From an uncultured Rivibacter sp. (GTDB taxonomy: Bacteria; Pseudomonadota; Gammaproteobacteria; Burkholderiales; Burkholderiaceae): a stretch of 64,000 nt of DNA. This document shows, piece after piece, positions 33,491 through 41,637 of the stretch (the first letter of the stretch is position 1; the number at the start of each line of letters is the position of its first letter). The DNA is taken from NCBI GenBank assembly GCA_946480925.1, contig CAMLLU010000006.1:1-64000 (forward strand), in the 5' to 3' direction. A program made the translations under genes and the position numbers. A model generated the notes under the pieces. It did no database searches. It saw only the letters and a program-made list of their open reading frames with translations, and was not told the DNA's origin.

Positions 33491-33754
33491 GCCCAACAAG
33501 TCCTCACCCTGGGCCAGGAAGGCCTGATGATGCTGCTCACCGTGGCGGCGCCGATGCTGCTGGTCGTGCTGGTGGTCGGCCTGGTGGTCAGCATCTTCCA
33601 GGCCGCCACGCAGATCCACGAAGCCACGCTGTCCTTCGTGCCCAAGCTGGTGGCCGCCGTCATCGTGCTGGCCGTCGCAGGCCCGTGGATGATCAGCTCG
33701 CTGGTCGAGTACCTGCAGCGCACCATTCAGGCTATTCCCACCGTCGTGGGATAG
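33485..33754 (+). CDS. fliQ: Flagellar export gate protein FliQ
   Basis: FliQ is the two-helix subunit of the export gate. The 89-residue protein has the exact family length, two membrane helices (about 17-40 and 56-75) and the conserved FQAATQIHEATLSFVPKL between them. The ATG at 33485 has only a weak upstream site, which lies within the duplicated leader described at 33278-33490, so its expression may differ from the rest of the cluster. Confidence 0.97.
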   Translation: MEAQQVLTLGQEGLMMLLTVAAPMLLVVLVVGLVVSIFQAATQIHEATLSFVPKLVAAVIVLAVAGPWMISSLVEYLQRTIQAIPTVVG

Positions 33755-33758
33755 CCAG

Positions 33759-33841
33759 AGTGACTGGTGACCAGTGACTTGTGACTGGTCAAGAGCCAAC
33801 ACCGTCCCTTGCATTTCACTGGTCACAAGTCATAGGTCACT
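33759..33841. repeat. TGACTGGTGACCAGTGA-type inverted repeat between fliQ and fliR
   Basis: The run GTGACTGGTGACCAGTGACT and later CACTGGTCACAAGTCATAGG pair as inverted repeats. The element ends four bases before the fliR ATG and replaces a normal ribosome site there. The same words return just after fliR (34605-34676). Confidence 0.75.
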
Positions 33842-33845
33842 AGCA

Positions 33846-34607
33846 ATGGTCACGTTCACCGAAGCCCAGTTGATGGCGTGGCTGTCGCCCGTCTTCTGGC
33901 CTTTCATCCGCATCCTGGCGCTGTTCACCACGGCACCGGTGCTGTCGATGCGCAACATCCCGGTGCGCGTGAAGATCGCGCTGGCGTTTTTCGTGGCGCT
34001 CACCGCGCAGGCCACGCTGCCGCCCGTACCCACCATCGCGCTCGACTCACACCAGGCACTCGATGCCGTGCTGCAGCAGGTGCTGGTGGGGGCTGCATTG
34101 GGCTTCGCCGCGCGCATCGTGTTTGCCGCCATCGAATTCGCCGGCGAACTGATCGGCCTGCAGATGGGCCTGAACTACGCGGCCTTCTTCGACCCCACCA
34201 CCGGCGGCACGAGCACCGCCTCAGCGCGCTTCTTCGGCACCATGGCCGCGTGGCTGTTCGTCGTCATCAACGGCCACCTGCTGCTCACCGTGGCGGTGGT
34301 GAAGAGCTTCGAGGCCTTTCCCATCGGCTCCGCGCCGCTCGACTTCCTCACCACGCTGCAGCCGCAGGTGTGGGGCGCAGAAGTGTTCAGCCTCGGGTTG
34401 TGGATCGCGCTGCCCATCATCTCGATGCTGCTGTTCGTGAACCTGGTGCTCGGCGTGATTTCGCGCGTGGCCCCGCAGATGCAGATCTTCGCCGTCGGCT
34501 TTCCGATCACGCTGTCGGTCGGCCTCATCGGCATGACGCTCACGCTGCCGATGATGCAAGCGCCGTTCACGATGGCGCTCGAGCGCATGCTCGCTCTTTT
34601 TCAGTGA
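33846..34607 (+). CDS. fliR: Flagellar export gate protein FliR
   Basis: FliR is the single-copy core subunit of the export gate. The 253-residue protein has six to seven hydrophobic helices and family motifs TTAPVLSMRNIPVRVKIALA, EFAGELIGLQMGLNYAAFFDP, LFVNLVLGVISRVAPQMQIF and GFPITLSVGLIGMTLTLPMM. Only a weak AGG is found upstream because repeat DNA runs up to the start. The stop codon TGA is itself part of the downstream repeat (CAGTGACTTG). Confidence 0.97.
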   Translation: MVTFTEAQLMAWLSPVFWPFIRILALFTTAPVLSMRNIPVRVKIALAFFVALTAQATLPPVPTIALDSHQALDAVLQQVLVGAALGFAARIVFAAIEFAGELIGLQMGLNYAAFFDPTTGGTSTASARFFGTMAAWLFVVINGHLLLTVAVVKSFEAFPIGSAPLDFLTTLQPQVWGAEVFSLGLWIALPIISMLLFVNLVLGVISRVAPQMQIFAVGFPITLSVGLIGMTLTLPMMQAPFTMALERMLALFQ

Positions 34608-34676
34608 CTTGTGACTGGTGACCAGTGATCGGTGCGCTCCAAGTCGCTGGTCACCAGTCACTGGGTACCAGCACTA
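34605..34676. repeat. TGACTGGTGACCAGTGA-type inverted repeat after fliR
   Basis: TGACTTGTGACTGGTGACCAGTGA pairs with TCGCTGGTCACCAGTCACTGG further on, giving a long hairpin that also contains the stop of fliR and reaches the stop of the convergent DUF1801 gene. It may end transcription from both sides. Confidence 0.75.
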
Positions 34677-35036
34677 GGAAGCTGCTTCCACCGAGGCTTG
34701 CACGAGGTCGCGCACGATCTCGGTATCGATGGGCTGGCGATAGCGGCACTTCAGGTGGCGCATGCCTTTGCCGGTGCCTTCGAGCGCCGTGTATTGCACC
34801 GCCAGCTCCGCACCGTTGAAGAACTGCAGGTGCGCGTGGCTCTTGTGCAGCACGATGGAGATGAGGCTCTGCCCATCGAGTTGAAACGTGAGGTTGCCCC
34901 ACTTCACGGCCTGCGTGAGCTGCGGTGCGGCAGCCAGCACGGCGTCGCGCAGCGCCTGCGCGGTCTCGCGTTCTTCGGGCGAGAGGTTGTCGAAGTAGGC
35001 CGCCACCAGGGCGGCCGGACGGACCGGCGTGCGCAT
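34674..35036 (-). CDS. DUF1801 domain protein (YdhG-like)
   Basis: A 120-residue soluble protein of the YdhG/DUF1801 group. It shows the N-terminal helix pair with FDNLSPEERETAQALRDAVL, then VKWGNLTFQLDGQSLISIVLHKSHAHLQFFNG, the core of the fold, and GTGKGMRHLKCR. The family is widespread and without a known activity. Its stop codon touches the repeat after fliR. Confidence 0.85.
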   Translation of the reverse strand: MRTPVRPAALVAAYFDNLSPEERETAQALRDAVLAAAPQLTQAVKWGNLTFQLDGQSLISIVLHKSHAHLQFFNGAELAVQYTALEGTGKGMRHLKCRYRQPIDTEIVRDLVQASVEAAS

Positions 35037-35052
35037 GGCGGCTGCTTCTAGC

Positions 35053-35925
35053 TCACGGCGTCTGCGCCTCGAAGGTGTTGCATTGCTCCACGCTGCCGCT
35101 TTGCAGCCCGCGCTGGAACCAGGCCTTTCGCTGCGCGCTCGTGCCGTGCGTGAAGCTCTCGGGCACCACCTGCCCCTGCGAGCGACGCTGCAGCGTGTCG
35201 TCGCCGATTTGCGCGGCGGCGTTCAGCGCTTCGTCGATGTCACCCTGCTCCAGCCAGCCCTTGCCGCGCTGCGAGTGGTGGGCCCACAGGCCCGCAAAGC
35301 AGTCGGCCTGCAACTCCAGCCGCACGCTCAAGGCATTGCCCTGCGCCTGGCTAACACGCTGGCGCATCTGGTCGACCTTCTGCGTGAGGCCCATGAGCTG
35401 TTGCACGTGGTGACCCACCTCGTGCGCCACCACGTAGGCCTGCGCGAAGTCGCCCGGCGCGCCGAGCTTGGACTTCAGCGTTTCGTAGAACGACAGGTCG
35501 ATGTAGACCTTCTGGTCGGCCGGGCAGTAGAACGGCCCCATCGCGGCCTGCCCTCGCCCGCATTCGGTGGGCGTGGAGCCGCGAAACAGCACGAGCTTGG
35601 GCACACGGTAGGTGGCGCCGGCACGTTGGAACACGGCGCTCCACACGTCTTCGGTGTCGGCCAGCACGGTGGAGATGAACTTCGCCTCCATGTCGTTGGC
35701 CGGCGGGCGCTGGGCCGGCCCGCTTTCGACGGCGGTGGGCGCATCGCCGCTCAACACGCCAAGGATCGTGAGGGGGTTGATGCCGAAGAGCCAGCCGCCC
35801 AGCAGGGCAATGACGATGGTGCCGATCCCGATGCCGCGACCGCCGATGGGCAGCCCACCCAGGCCACCACCCGAAGCGCGGCGATCTTCGACGTTTTCGC
35901 TTTCTCGGTGCCCTTGCCAGCGCAT
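35053..35925 (-). CDS. Neutral zinc metallopeptidase, YpfJ family
   Basis: A 290-residue membrane-anchored protein. A glycine-rich N-terminus (DRRASGGGLGGLPIGG) and one membrane helix near 33-55 precede a large domain with the zinc motif VVAHEVGHHVQQLMGL (HExxH near residue 170) and the family-typical LQADCFAGLWAHHSQ carrying the third ligand. The presence of YCPADQKVYIDLSFY also fits. Its physiological substrate is unknown. Two ATGs are adjacent; 35925 is better spaced from GGAG. Confidence 0.92.
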   Translation of the reverse strand: MRWQGHRESENVEDRRASGGGLGGLPIGGRGIGIGTIVIALLGGWLFGINPLTILGVLSGDAPTAVESGPAQRPPANDMEAKFISTVLADTEDVWSAVFQRAGATYRVPKLVLFRGSTPTECGRGQAAMGPFYCPADQKVYIDLSFYETLKSKLGAPGDFAQAYVVAHEVGHHVQQLMGLTQKVDQMRQRVSQAQGNALSVRLELQADCFAGLWAHHSQRGKGWLEQGDIDEALNAAAQIGDDTLQRRSQGQVVPESFTHGTSAQRKAWFQRGLQSGSVEQCNTFEAQTP

Positions 35926-36042
35926 CATCTACTCCGGGGCTCGGTCAAGGCATGGTAGCGCCCTGACTCCCTCGCACCAAGGGGAAAGCCCGTACTCGAA
36001 ACGGGCCGCGCTCGTGAAGGCGGGTAGCCGGCAGTGCTGCGG

Positions 36043-36309
36043 TCAATGCCGGGTGATCGGCAGCAGCTGCATCAGCGTCGCGGCCGAGCGGCGCAGCGGC
36101 TCACACGAGCTGGTGGCTGCAAGCGCGTAGCACTCGGTGGCATAGGCTGCATCTCGTTGCAGCCGGTTCAGGTCCACCCACCAGCCCAGCCCGGCCATCA
36201 GCCACTTGAAGTCCACCAGGTGAACGATCTGGTGGCCGTCCGCGCCGCCGTGGTCGGCGCGAAGGCTGGGCGCAGCCTCGTCGCAATCCCAGTAGCCCTG
36301 TGCCTTCAT
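36043..36309 (-). CDS. Small hypothetical protein (88 aa)
   Basis: I do not recognise this protein. It is 88 residues long, with VHLVDFKWLMAGLGWWVDLNRLQRD in the middle and four cysteines (WDCDE, TECYA, SCEPL), and no signal peptide. The pattern of several Trp residues in a helix-like segment looks like a real fold and not random frame. It starts 21 bases after the stop of the 59-residue gene upstream on the same strand, so the two are probably one unit. Confidence 0.5.
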   Translation of the reverse strand: MKAQGYWDCDEAAPSLRADHGGADGHQIVHLVDFKWLMAGLGWWVDLNRLQRDAAYATECYALAATSSCEPLRRSAATLMQLLPITRH

Positions 36310-36329
36310 GGCGCGCAGTCTTCAGTGGT

Positions 36330-36509
36330 TCAGTGAGCCGTTTCGCCGCTGGGCGGGCCTTGCGGGTCCAGCAGCTGGCGCACCAGGGCCTGCACTTCGT
36401 CACTCGGCGCGCTCGGCTCGACGCGGTCGAACAGATCGGCGAACGAGGTGCGCGTGAACTCGGGCGGGATCTCGTCGCAATACTCAATGACTTGCGGCTG
36501 CGGAATCAT
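36330..36509 (-). CDS. Small hypothetical protein (59 aa)
   Basis: A 59-residue acidic protein, MIPQPQVIEYCDEIPPEFTR..., of no family known to me. The ATG 36509 has a good GGGAG site at proper distance, which is the main reason to accept it. It is the first gene of a two-gene minus-strand unit with the 88-aa gene. Confidence 0.5.
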   Translation of the reverse strand: MIPQPQVIEYCDEIPPEFTRTSFADLFDRVEPSAPSDEVQALVRQLLDPQGPPSGETAH

Positions 36510-36723
36510 CTTCTTACTCCCAGATATGCCTGGACCTGTTATCGGCAGGCCATGAAGCAAAGATAGAGGATTGCCGCGCCGCAGCAAAGGTGAAAAAGAC
36601 CCGTAAAGCCCGCCAATGCTCACTTTCAGCGCCGCGCTGACGGGCAGGCTTCATGCATGCCGACACGGCACGTCGGCACTTGTCCGACAAACGCCACAAC
36701 GGCCGTCGGCAAACGGAGGCTGT
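36510..36723. other. Intergenic region before the dcd repeat array
   Basis: No gene is seen here. A perfect inverted repeat TGCCGAC / GTCGGCA lies at 36658-36664 and 36672-36678. The tandem array that duplicates the dcd end starts at 36724. Confidence 0.35.
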
Positions 36724-36993
36724 GGCTCGCTCAGGTCTTGGGCAGCGTTACGCCACGCTGCCCCTGGGTCATGACCACCCCCGGCGCTACGCGCCACCCC
36801 CCGTGGGGGCTTCGCTCGCCTTGGGGGCGGCCCGGCGGCTCGCTCAGGTCTTGGGCAGCGTTACGCCACGCTGCCCCTGGGTCATGACCACCCCCGGCGC
36901 TACGCGCCACCCCCCGTGGGGGCTTCGCTCGCCTTGGGGGCGGCCCGGCGGCTCGCTCAGGTCTTGGGCAGCGTTACGCCACGCTGCCCCTGG
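36724..36993 (-). repeat. Tandem array: palindromic element plus dcd 3' end, period 113 bases
   Basis: Two identical 113-base units (36724-36836 and 36837-36949) are followed by a third 44-base piece (36950-36993) that is the true end of dcd. Each unit is a 44-base copy of the dcd 3' end (last 11 codons, stop and 7 bases) joined to a 69-base GC-rich palindromic element with hairpins GGCGCTACGCGCC and CCCCCCGTGGGGGC and the end CCTTGGGGGCGGCCCGGC. The element is closely related to the one at fliE. Confidence 0.92.
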
Positions 36994-37526
36994 TACTTGC
37001 CGCCCCGGTCCTTGTAGCTGGTCTCGCAGACCTCGTCGCTCTCGAAGAACAGCACCTGCGCGCAGCCCTCGCCCGCGTAGATCTTCGCGGGCAGCGGCGT
37101 GGTGTTGCTGAATTCAAGGGTCACGTAGCCTTCCCACTCGGGCTCGAAGGGCGTGACGTTGACGATGATCCCGCAGCGGGCGTAGGTGCTCTTGCCCAGG
37201 CAGATGGTCAGCACGTTGCGCGGGATGCGGAAGTACTCCACCGTGCGCGCCAGCGCGAAGCTGTTGGGCGGGATGATGCAGACGTCGGCGTTGATGTCGA
37301 CGAAGCTCTTCTCGTCGAAGTTCTTCGGGTCCACCACGGTGCTGTGGATGTTGGTGAACACCTTGAACTCGGGCGCGCAGCGAATGTCGTAGCCGTAGCT
37401 CGAGGTGCCGTAGCTCACGATCTTGTGGCCGTCGGCCGCGTAACGCACCTGGCTGGGCTCGAACGGCTCGATCATGCCGTGCTGCTCGGCCATGCGGCGG
37501 ATCCACTTGTCGGACTTGATGCTCAT
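36957..37526 (-). CDS. dcd: dCTP deaminase
   Basis: Dcd converts dCTP to dUTP, the main source of dUMP for thymidylate synthesis in many bacteria. The 189-residue protein has the family length and motifs: [49 protein letters not shown] (catalytic Ser-x-x-Ala-Arg and Gly-Lys-Ser), [16 protein letters not shown] with the catalytic glutamate, and [13 protein letters not shown]. Its last 11 codons are present twice more downstream in a tandem repeat; these copies are not expressed as protein. Confidence 0.97.
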   Translation of the reverse strand: MSIKSDKWIRRMAEQHGMIEPFEPSQVRYAADGHKIVSYGTSSYGYDIRCAPEFKVFTNIHSTVVDPKNFDEKSFVDINADVCIIPPNSFALARTVEYFRIPRNVLTICLGKSTYARCGIIVNVTPFEPEWEGYVTLEFSNTTPLPAKIYAGEGCAQVLFFESDEVCETSYKDRGGKYQGQRGVTLPKT

Positions 37527-37605
37527 GCTGCGGGCGCCAGGGCCGCGTTGTTGCGGCCCGTCGGGAAGGAAAAGGAGCGCGGATTGTAGTTTTCGCTACT
37601 GCGCG

Positions 37606-38349
37606 CTACTGCGGCCGGATGGCCGGTGCGCTGTCATCGATCCCCGCTGCGCGACGCAGCAGCTCCAGGTCGAGCAACTCGATACCGCCGTAGCGCAGCG
37701 CGATCACGCCCTGCGCCTCGAACTGCCGCAGCACCTTGTTCACGCTCTGGCGCGTCACGCCCATCATCAGCGCCAGCTGCTCCTGCGGCACGCGCAGCTG
37801 CCGGCGCGGCGGCGTGTCGGCGCCGGCAGCCACCTCATAGCCGTGCGCGGTCAGCCACAGGCGCTTGGCCAGACGCTGGTGGAGCGGCAGGTGGGTGATG
37901 TCTTCGAGCACGGTGAACAGCAGCCTGAGCTTGGCGCAGGCGAGCCGGCCCAGGTGCTGCCAGTCCGCCGGGTGGGCGGCCAGCCAGTCGAGCAGCGCAT
38001 ACCGCGGCACCAGCAGCAGCCGGGTGTCGCCGTCTGCCACCGCGTCGTGCGTGCGCGGCAGCCCGTCGAGCATGGAGATCTCGCCGAACCACTGGTAGGG
38101 CTCCAGGTACACCAGCAGCCGCTGCGAGCCGTCGGCCTGCAGCGAGCCCACGTGCAGCGCCCCGGCGAGCACGCAGCACAACCCGTCAGCCTCGTCGCCG
38201 CGGGCAAACAGGCGCTCACCGTGTGCCAGATGCCACACACGTGCGCGCTCGACCAGCGCACACTGCAAGGCGACGGGGCAGGAGGCGAACCAGGCATTGC
38301 TGCACAGGGCCGGCAGCAGGGACAAGGAGGCGGTTTCGCTGCGCTGCAT
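37606..38349 (-). CDS. Crp/Fnr family transcriptional regulator
   Basis: A 247-residue two-domain regulator: a cyclic-nucleotide-binding-type beta barrel (about 40-130, with YQWFGEISMLDGLPRTHDAVA, the place of the phosphate-binding cassette) and a C-terminal helix-turn-helix with LALMMGVTRQSVNKVLRQFEAQG (about 193-215). The usual RxS/T of cAMP binders is replaced by LPRTHDAV, which is compatible with nucleotide binding but not proof. The cysteines of Fnr are absent. It is divergent from the Mpo1-like gene over 85 bases, a possible target. Confidence 0.9.
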   Translation of the reverse strand: MQRSETASLSLLPALCSNAWFASCPVALQCALVERARVWHLAHGERLFARGDEADGLCCVLAGALHVGSLQADGSQRLLVYLEPYQWFGEISMLDGLPRTHDAVADGDTRLLLVPRYALLDWLAAHPADWQHLGRLACAKLRLLFTVLEDITHLPLHQRLAKRLWLTAHGYEVAAGADTPPRRQLRVPQEQLALMMGVTRQSVNKVLRQFEAQGVIALRYGGIELLDLELLRRAAGIDDSAPAIRPQ

Positions 38350-38434
38350 AGGGACTGTCGGGATTTTGACAGTCGGCCCAAACGCGTCACACTAGGATCA
38401 ATGGCAGAGCAATGAGACAGCAAGGAGACGAATC

Positions 38435-38977
38435 ATGCGCAACGCCACAGACCTCCTCAGCCAGTACGCGGCCTACCACCGAGACCGCCGCAACATCGCC
38501 ACGCATTTCGTCGGCATCCCGATGATCGTGTTCGGCATCGCCGTGCTGCTGGCGCGGCCGCAGTTCGAGCTGGCAGGGCTCGTGCTGACACCGGCGTGGA
38601 TCGTGTTCGCGCTGGGCGCCATCTGGTACCTCACGCGCGGCAGCCTCGTGCTGGGCTTGGCCACCTGCGTGGTCACCGGCGTGTTGTTCGCGCTGGCGCA
38701 CCAGCCGGCCGCCGGCAGCACCGCCGTGTGGCTGGGCTGGGGCGTGGGGGCCTTCGTCGTGGGCTGGGTGATCCAGTTCATCGGCCACTACTACGAAGGC
38801 CGCAAGCCCGCCTTCGTGGACGACCTCATCGGCCTGATGGTGGGCCCGATGTTCGTGGTGGCCGAGTGGCTGTTTGCCGCCGGCTGGAACAAGGCCATGC
38901 TGGCCGAGATCGAGCGCCGCGCCGGCCCCACCATGCTGCGCGACCTGGCCGCCACGATGCCGGGTCACCTGCGCTGA
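38435..38977 (+). CDS. Mpo1-like (DUF962) membrane protein
   Basis: The family includes yeast Mpo1, an iron-dependent dioxygenase that splits 2-hydroxy fatty acids. The 180-residue protein has four hydrophobic helices and the conserved His clusters YHRDRRNIATHFVGIP (about 15-30) and QFIGHYYEGRKPAF (about 113-126), the presumed metal ligands. The activity of bacterial members is not well tested. It follows a start with AAGGAG and is divergent from a Crp/Fnr-type regulator. Confidence 0.88.
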   Translation: MRNATDLLSQYAAYHRDRRNIATHFVGIPMIVFGIAVLLARPQFELAGLVLTPAWIVFALGAIWYLTRGSLVLGLATCVVTGVLFALAHQPAAGSTAVWLGWGVGAFVVGWVIQFIGHYYEGRKPAFVDDLIGLMVGPMFVVAEWLFAAGWNKAMLAEIERRAGPTMLRDLAATMPGHLR

Positions 38978-38996
38978 GCCCCGGCATCCGGTGCCG

Positions 38997-40022
38997 ATGA
39001 AGCTGCTGCGCCGCGCGGCGCTGGTGTTGGCGCTGCTGCTGGCCGCAGGGCTCGCCTGGGTGCTGGTGCAGGCGCAGCGCCACCCCGGCCTGCCGGCAGC
39101 CGGCACCGCTTTTTGGCTACCCGCTCCAGTGCCCGCCCAGACCAGCCGGTTGCGGGTGACTTTCGTCGGCGTGAGCACGCTGTTGTTCGACGATGGTGAA
39201 ACCGCCTGGATGACCGACGGCTTCTTTTCGCGACCAAGCCTGCGCGACATGCTGGCCCGCCGGCTCGAAACAGACCGTGGCGCCGTCGAGCGAGGTTTGC
39301 AGCGCCTGGGCGTGAAGCACCTGGCCGCGGTGGTGCCGCTGCATACGCACTACGACCACGCGATGGACAGCGCCCTGGTGGCCCAGCTCTCGGGCGCCCA
39401 GCTGGTGGGATCGTCCTCAGCGCTGCAACTCGGGCGCGGCCAGGGGCTGCCTGAAGACCGCATGCGCGAGGTCAAGCCGGGCGAGACGCTGCAGTTCGGG
39501 CGCTTCAAGCTCAGCTTCTTCGAATCGCGCCACAGCCCGACCGCCTGGACGCGCGAAGGCGCCCCCACCCAGCACATCGAAACCGTGCTCAGGCAGCCGG
39601 CCCATGCCAGCGCCTTCAAGGAAGGCACCGTGTGGTCGCTGCTGGTGGAGCACGACGGCCGCCGCCTGCTGGTGCAAGCCAGCGCCGGCTTCGTGCCGGG
39701 CGCACTGCAGGGGCAGCACGCCGACGTGGTGTACCTGGGCGTGGGCACGCTAGGGCTGAAGGACTCCGCCTACGTCGATGCGTATTGGCACGAAACCGTC
39801 ACCACCCTGGGAGCGCGCCGCATCCTGCCGATCCACTGGGACGACTTCTGGCGCAGCCCGGACGATCCCACCGAAGCCATGCCGCTGCTGTTCGACGACT
39901 TCGCGGCCACCATGCGCGAACTGCAGGCACGGGGCACGCGCGACGGCGTGGACGTGAAGCTGCCGCCGCTGTGGCGGCCGATGGATCCGTTTGCGGGCAT
40001 CCCCGGCAGCGCTTCGCATTGA
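38997..40022 (+). CDS. Membrane-anchored metallo-beta-lactamase-fold hydrolase
   Basis: A 341-residue protein with an N-terminal membrane anchor or signal (about 5-24, ALVLALLLAAGLAWVL) and an MBL-fold domain. It has VPLHTHYDHAMDSALVA (HxHxDH at about 109-114), SRHSP further on and a late ILPIHWDDFW with the last His. The group resembles UlaG/NAPE-PLD-type hydrolases; the substrate is unknown. It starts 20 bases after the Mpo1-like gene and is probably co-transcribed, which hints at a lipid-related substrate. Confidence 0.82.
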   Translation: MKLLRRAALVLALLLAAGLAWVLVQAQRHPGLPAAGTAFWLPAPVPAQTSRLRVTFVGVSTLLFDDGETAWMTDGFFSRPSLRDMLARRLETDRGAVERGLQRLGVKHLAAVVPLHTHYDHAMDSALVAQLSGAQLVGSSSALQLGRGQGLPEDRMREVKPGETLQFGRFKLSFFESRHSPTAWTREGAPTQHIETVLRQPAHASAFKEGTVWSLLVEHDGRRLLVQASAGFVPGALQGQHADVVYLGVGTLGLKDSAYVDAYWHETVTTLGARRILPIHWDDFWRSPDDPTEAMPLLFDDFAATMRELQARGTRDGVDVKLPPLWRPMDPFAGIPGSASH

Positions 40023-40100
40023 CCCGGCGATGTCAGGCCGGCATCCGCTAAGGTTGCGGCCTTTCTTCATCCAACAACGTTCACGTTCGGGAGATTCCAG

Positions 40101-40370
40101 GTGGTGTCGCTTTTCGCCTTCGCCATGACCGCATATGGCCTCAACCCTTACCTCATCGCCTCGTTCAGCTCCGGGCTGGCGTGCGAAAACGCGAGGGCGC
40201 AGATCCTTGCCGCCGCGCAGGAGCAGGCCGTGCCCGGCACGACCACCTATGCGCTGGCGCCGCGCAGCCTGAAGTGCATCGCCACGCCAGGGCTGGTGGC
40301 AGGCGGCTCGCGGCCGCCGGAGCCGGCCGTCTCGACCTCGGCCGGCAAGGGCAAACCCAGCAAACGCTGA
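40101..40370 (+). CDS. Small hypothetical protein (89 aa)
   Basis: I do not recognise this protein. A hydrophobic N-terminus (LFAFAMTAYGLNPYLIASF) is followed by a short domain with two cysteines (LACENARAQI, SLKCIAT) and a Lys-rich tail, so it may be a small anchored or exported protein with one disulphide. The start GTG 40101 has GGGAG at a suitable distance. It is convergent with apbC. Confidence 0.5.
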   Translation: MVSLFAFAMTAYGLNPYLIASFSSGLACENARAQILAAAQEQAVPGTTTYALAPRSLKCIATPGLVAGGSRPPEPAVSTSAGKGKPSKR

Positions 40371-40385
40371 GGAGCGCCAGGATTC

Positions 40386-41477
40386 CTAGGTGTTCTTCGA
40401 GATCGAGATCGTCGGGAATTTGGTCGAGTAGTCCTTGGCCTTCTCGGCGATCTTGACGGCCACCTTGCGCGCCACGCTCTTGTAGAGGCCTGCGATCTCG
40501 CCGTCGGGCTCGCTCACCAGGGTGGGCTTGCCGGAATCGGCCTGCTCTCGAATGGAGAGGGCCAGCGGCAGTGCGCCCAGGTAGTCCACGTCGTACTGAG
40601 CAGCCATCTTCTTGCCGCCGTCGGCGCCGAAGATGTGCTCGACGTGGCCGCAGTTCGAGCACACGTGCACCGCCATGTTCTCGACGACGCCAAGGATGGG
40701 CACGCCCACCTTCTCGAACATCTTCAGGCCCTTCTTCGCGTCGAGCAGGGCGATGTCCTGCGGCGTGGTAACGATCACCGCGCCGGTGAGCGGCACCCGT
40801 TGGCTGAGCGTGAGCGCAATGTCGCCGGTACCGGGCGGCATGTCGACGATCAGGTAGTCGAGGTCTTTCCAGTTGGTCTGGCGCAGCAGCTGCTCGAGCG
40901 CCTGCGTGGCCATGGGCCCGCGCCAGATCATCGCGTTGTCGGGCTCGATCATGAAGCCGATGGACATGACCTGCACGCCGTGACCGACCATGGGCTCCAT
41001 GGTCTTGCCGTCCAGGCTTTCGGGCCTGCCTTCGACGCCCAGCATCATGGGCTGGCTGGGGCCGTAGATGTCGGCGTCGAGCACACCCACGCTGGCGCCT
41101 TCTGCCTGCAGCGCCAAGGCCAGGTTCACGGCGGTGGTGCTCTTGCCCACCCCCCCCTTGCCCGAGGCCACCGCGACGATGTTCTTCACGCCCGGCAGCA
41201 GCTGCACACCGCGCTGCACCGCGTGCGAGATCACCCGCGAGGTGATGTTCACGCTCACGTTCTGCACCCCGGGCACGCTGCGTGCCGCGGCGATCATCTG
41301 GGTACGCAATGCATCGTGCTGGCTGCGCGCCGGATAACCCAGCTCGACGTCGAACGACACGCTGCCACTATCGAGCTTCAGGCTCTTGATCTGGCGCGCG
41401 CTCACGAAGTCGCGGCCGGTGTTGGGGTCGGTGACGGCTTTCAGCGCGTCGAGAACGGCTTGTTCGGTGAGGGCCAT
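40386..41477 (-). CDS. apbC: Iron-sulfur cluster carrier protein ApbC/Mrp
   Basis: A P-loop ATPase that transfers Fe-S clusters in the cytoplasm. The 363-residue protein has the N-terminal DUF59/FeS assembly domain ([18 protein letters not shown]), the deviant Walker [20 protein letters not shown] (about 103-121), [14 protein letters not shown], and [14 protein letters not shown]. The CSNCG motif near residue 270 holds the bridging cluster in the dimer. Divergent from metG over 160 bases, a common arrangement in proteobacteria. Confidence 0.95.
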   Translation of the reverse strand: MALTEQAVLDALKAVTDPNTGRDFVSARQIKSLKLDSGSVSFDVELGYPARSQHDALRTQMIAAARSVPGVQNVSVNITSRVISHAVQRGVQLLPGVKNIVAVASGKGGVGKSTTAVNLALALQAEGASVGVLDADIYGPSQPMMLGVEGRPESLDGKTMEPMVGHGVQVMSIGFMIEPDNAMIWRGPMATQALEQLLRQTNWKDLDYLIVDMPPGTGDIALTLSQRVPLTGAVIVTTPQDIALLDAKKGLKMFEKVGVPILGVVENMAVHVCSNCGHVEHIFGADGGKKMAAQYDVDYLGALPLALSIREQADSGKPTLVSEPDGEIAGLYKSVARKVAVKIAEKAKDYSTKFPTISISKNT

Positions 41478-41637
41478 GGGGTGCGTGCGATGTCAAGCGA
41501 AAAGGCTTGACAACCAGTCTAGCCCGGATGCCTTGGCGGGGCGACGCCCATGGTGGCGCCAGCCCGCGGGCTTCAGCGCCCCGCGCCTAGAATCGGCGTT
41601 TCCTTCAGGCTCGCCACGCCCTCAGCGGCCTTCCACC

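Noticed and set aside
36724..36993. CRISPR array
   Set aside because: The repeats have 113-base period with no variable spacers; both units are identical and contain the dcd end.
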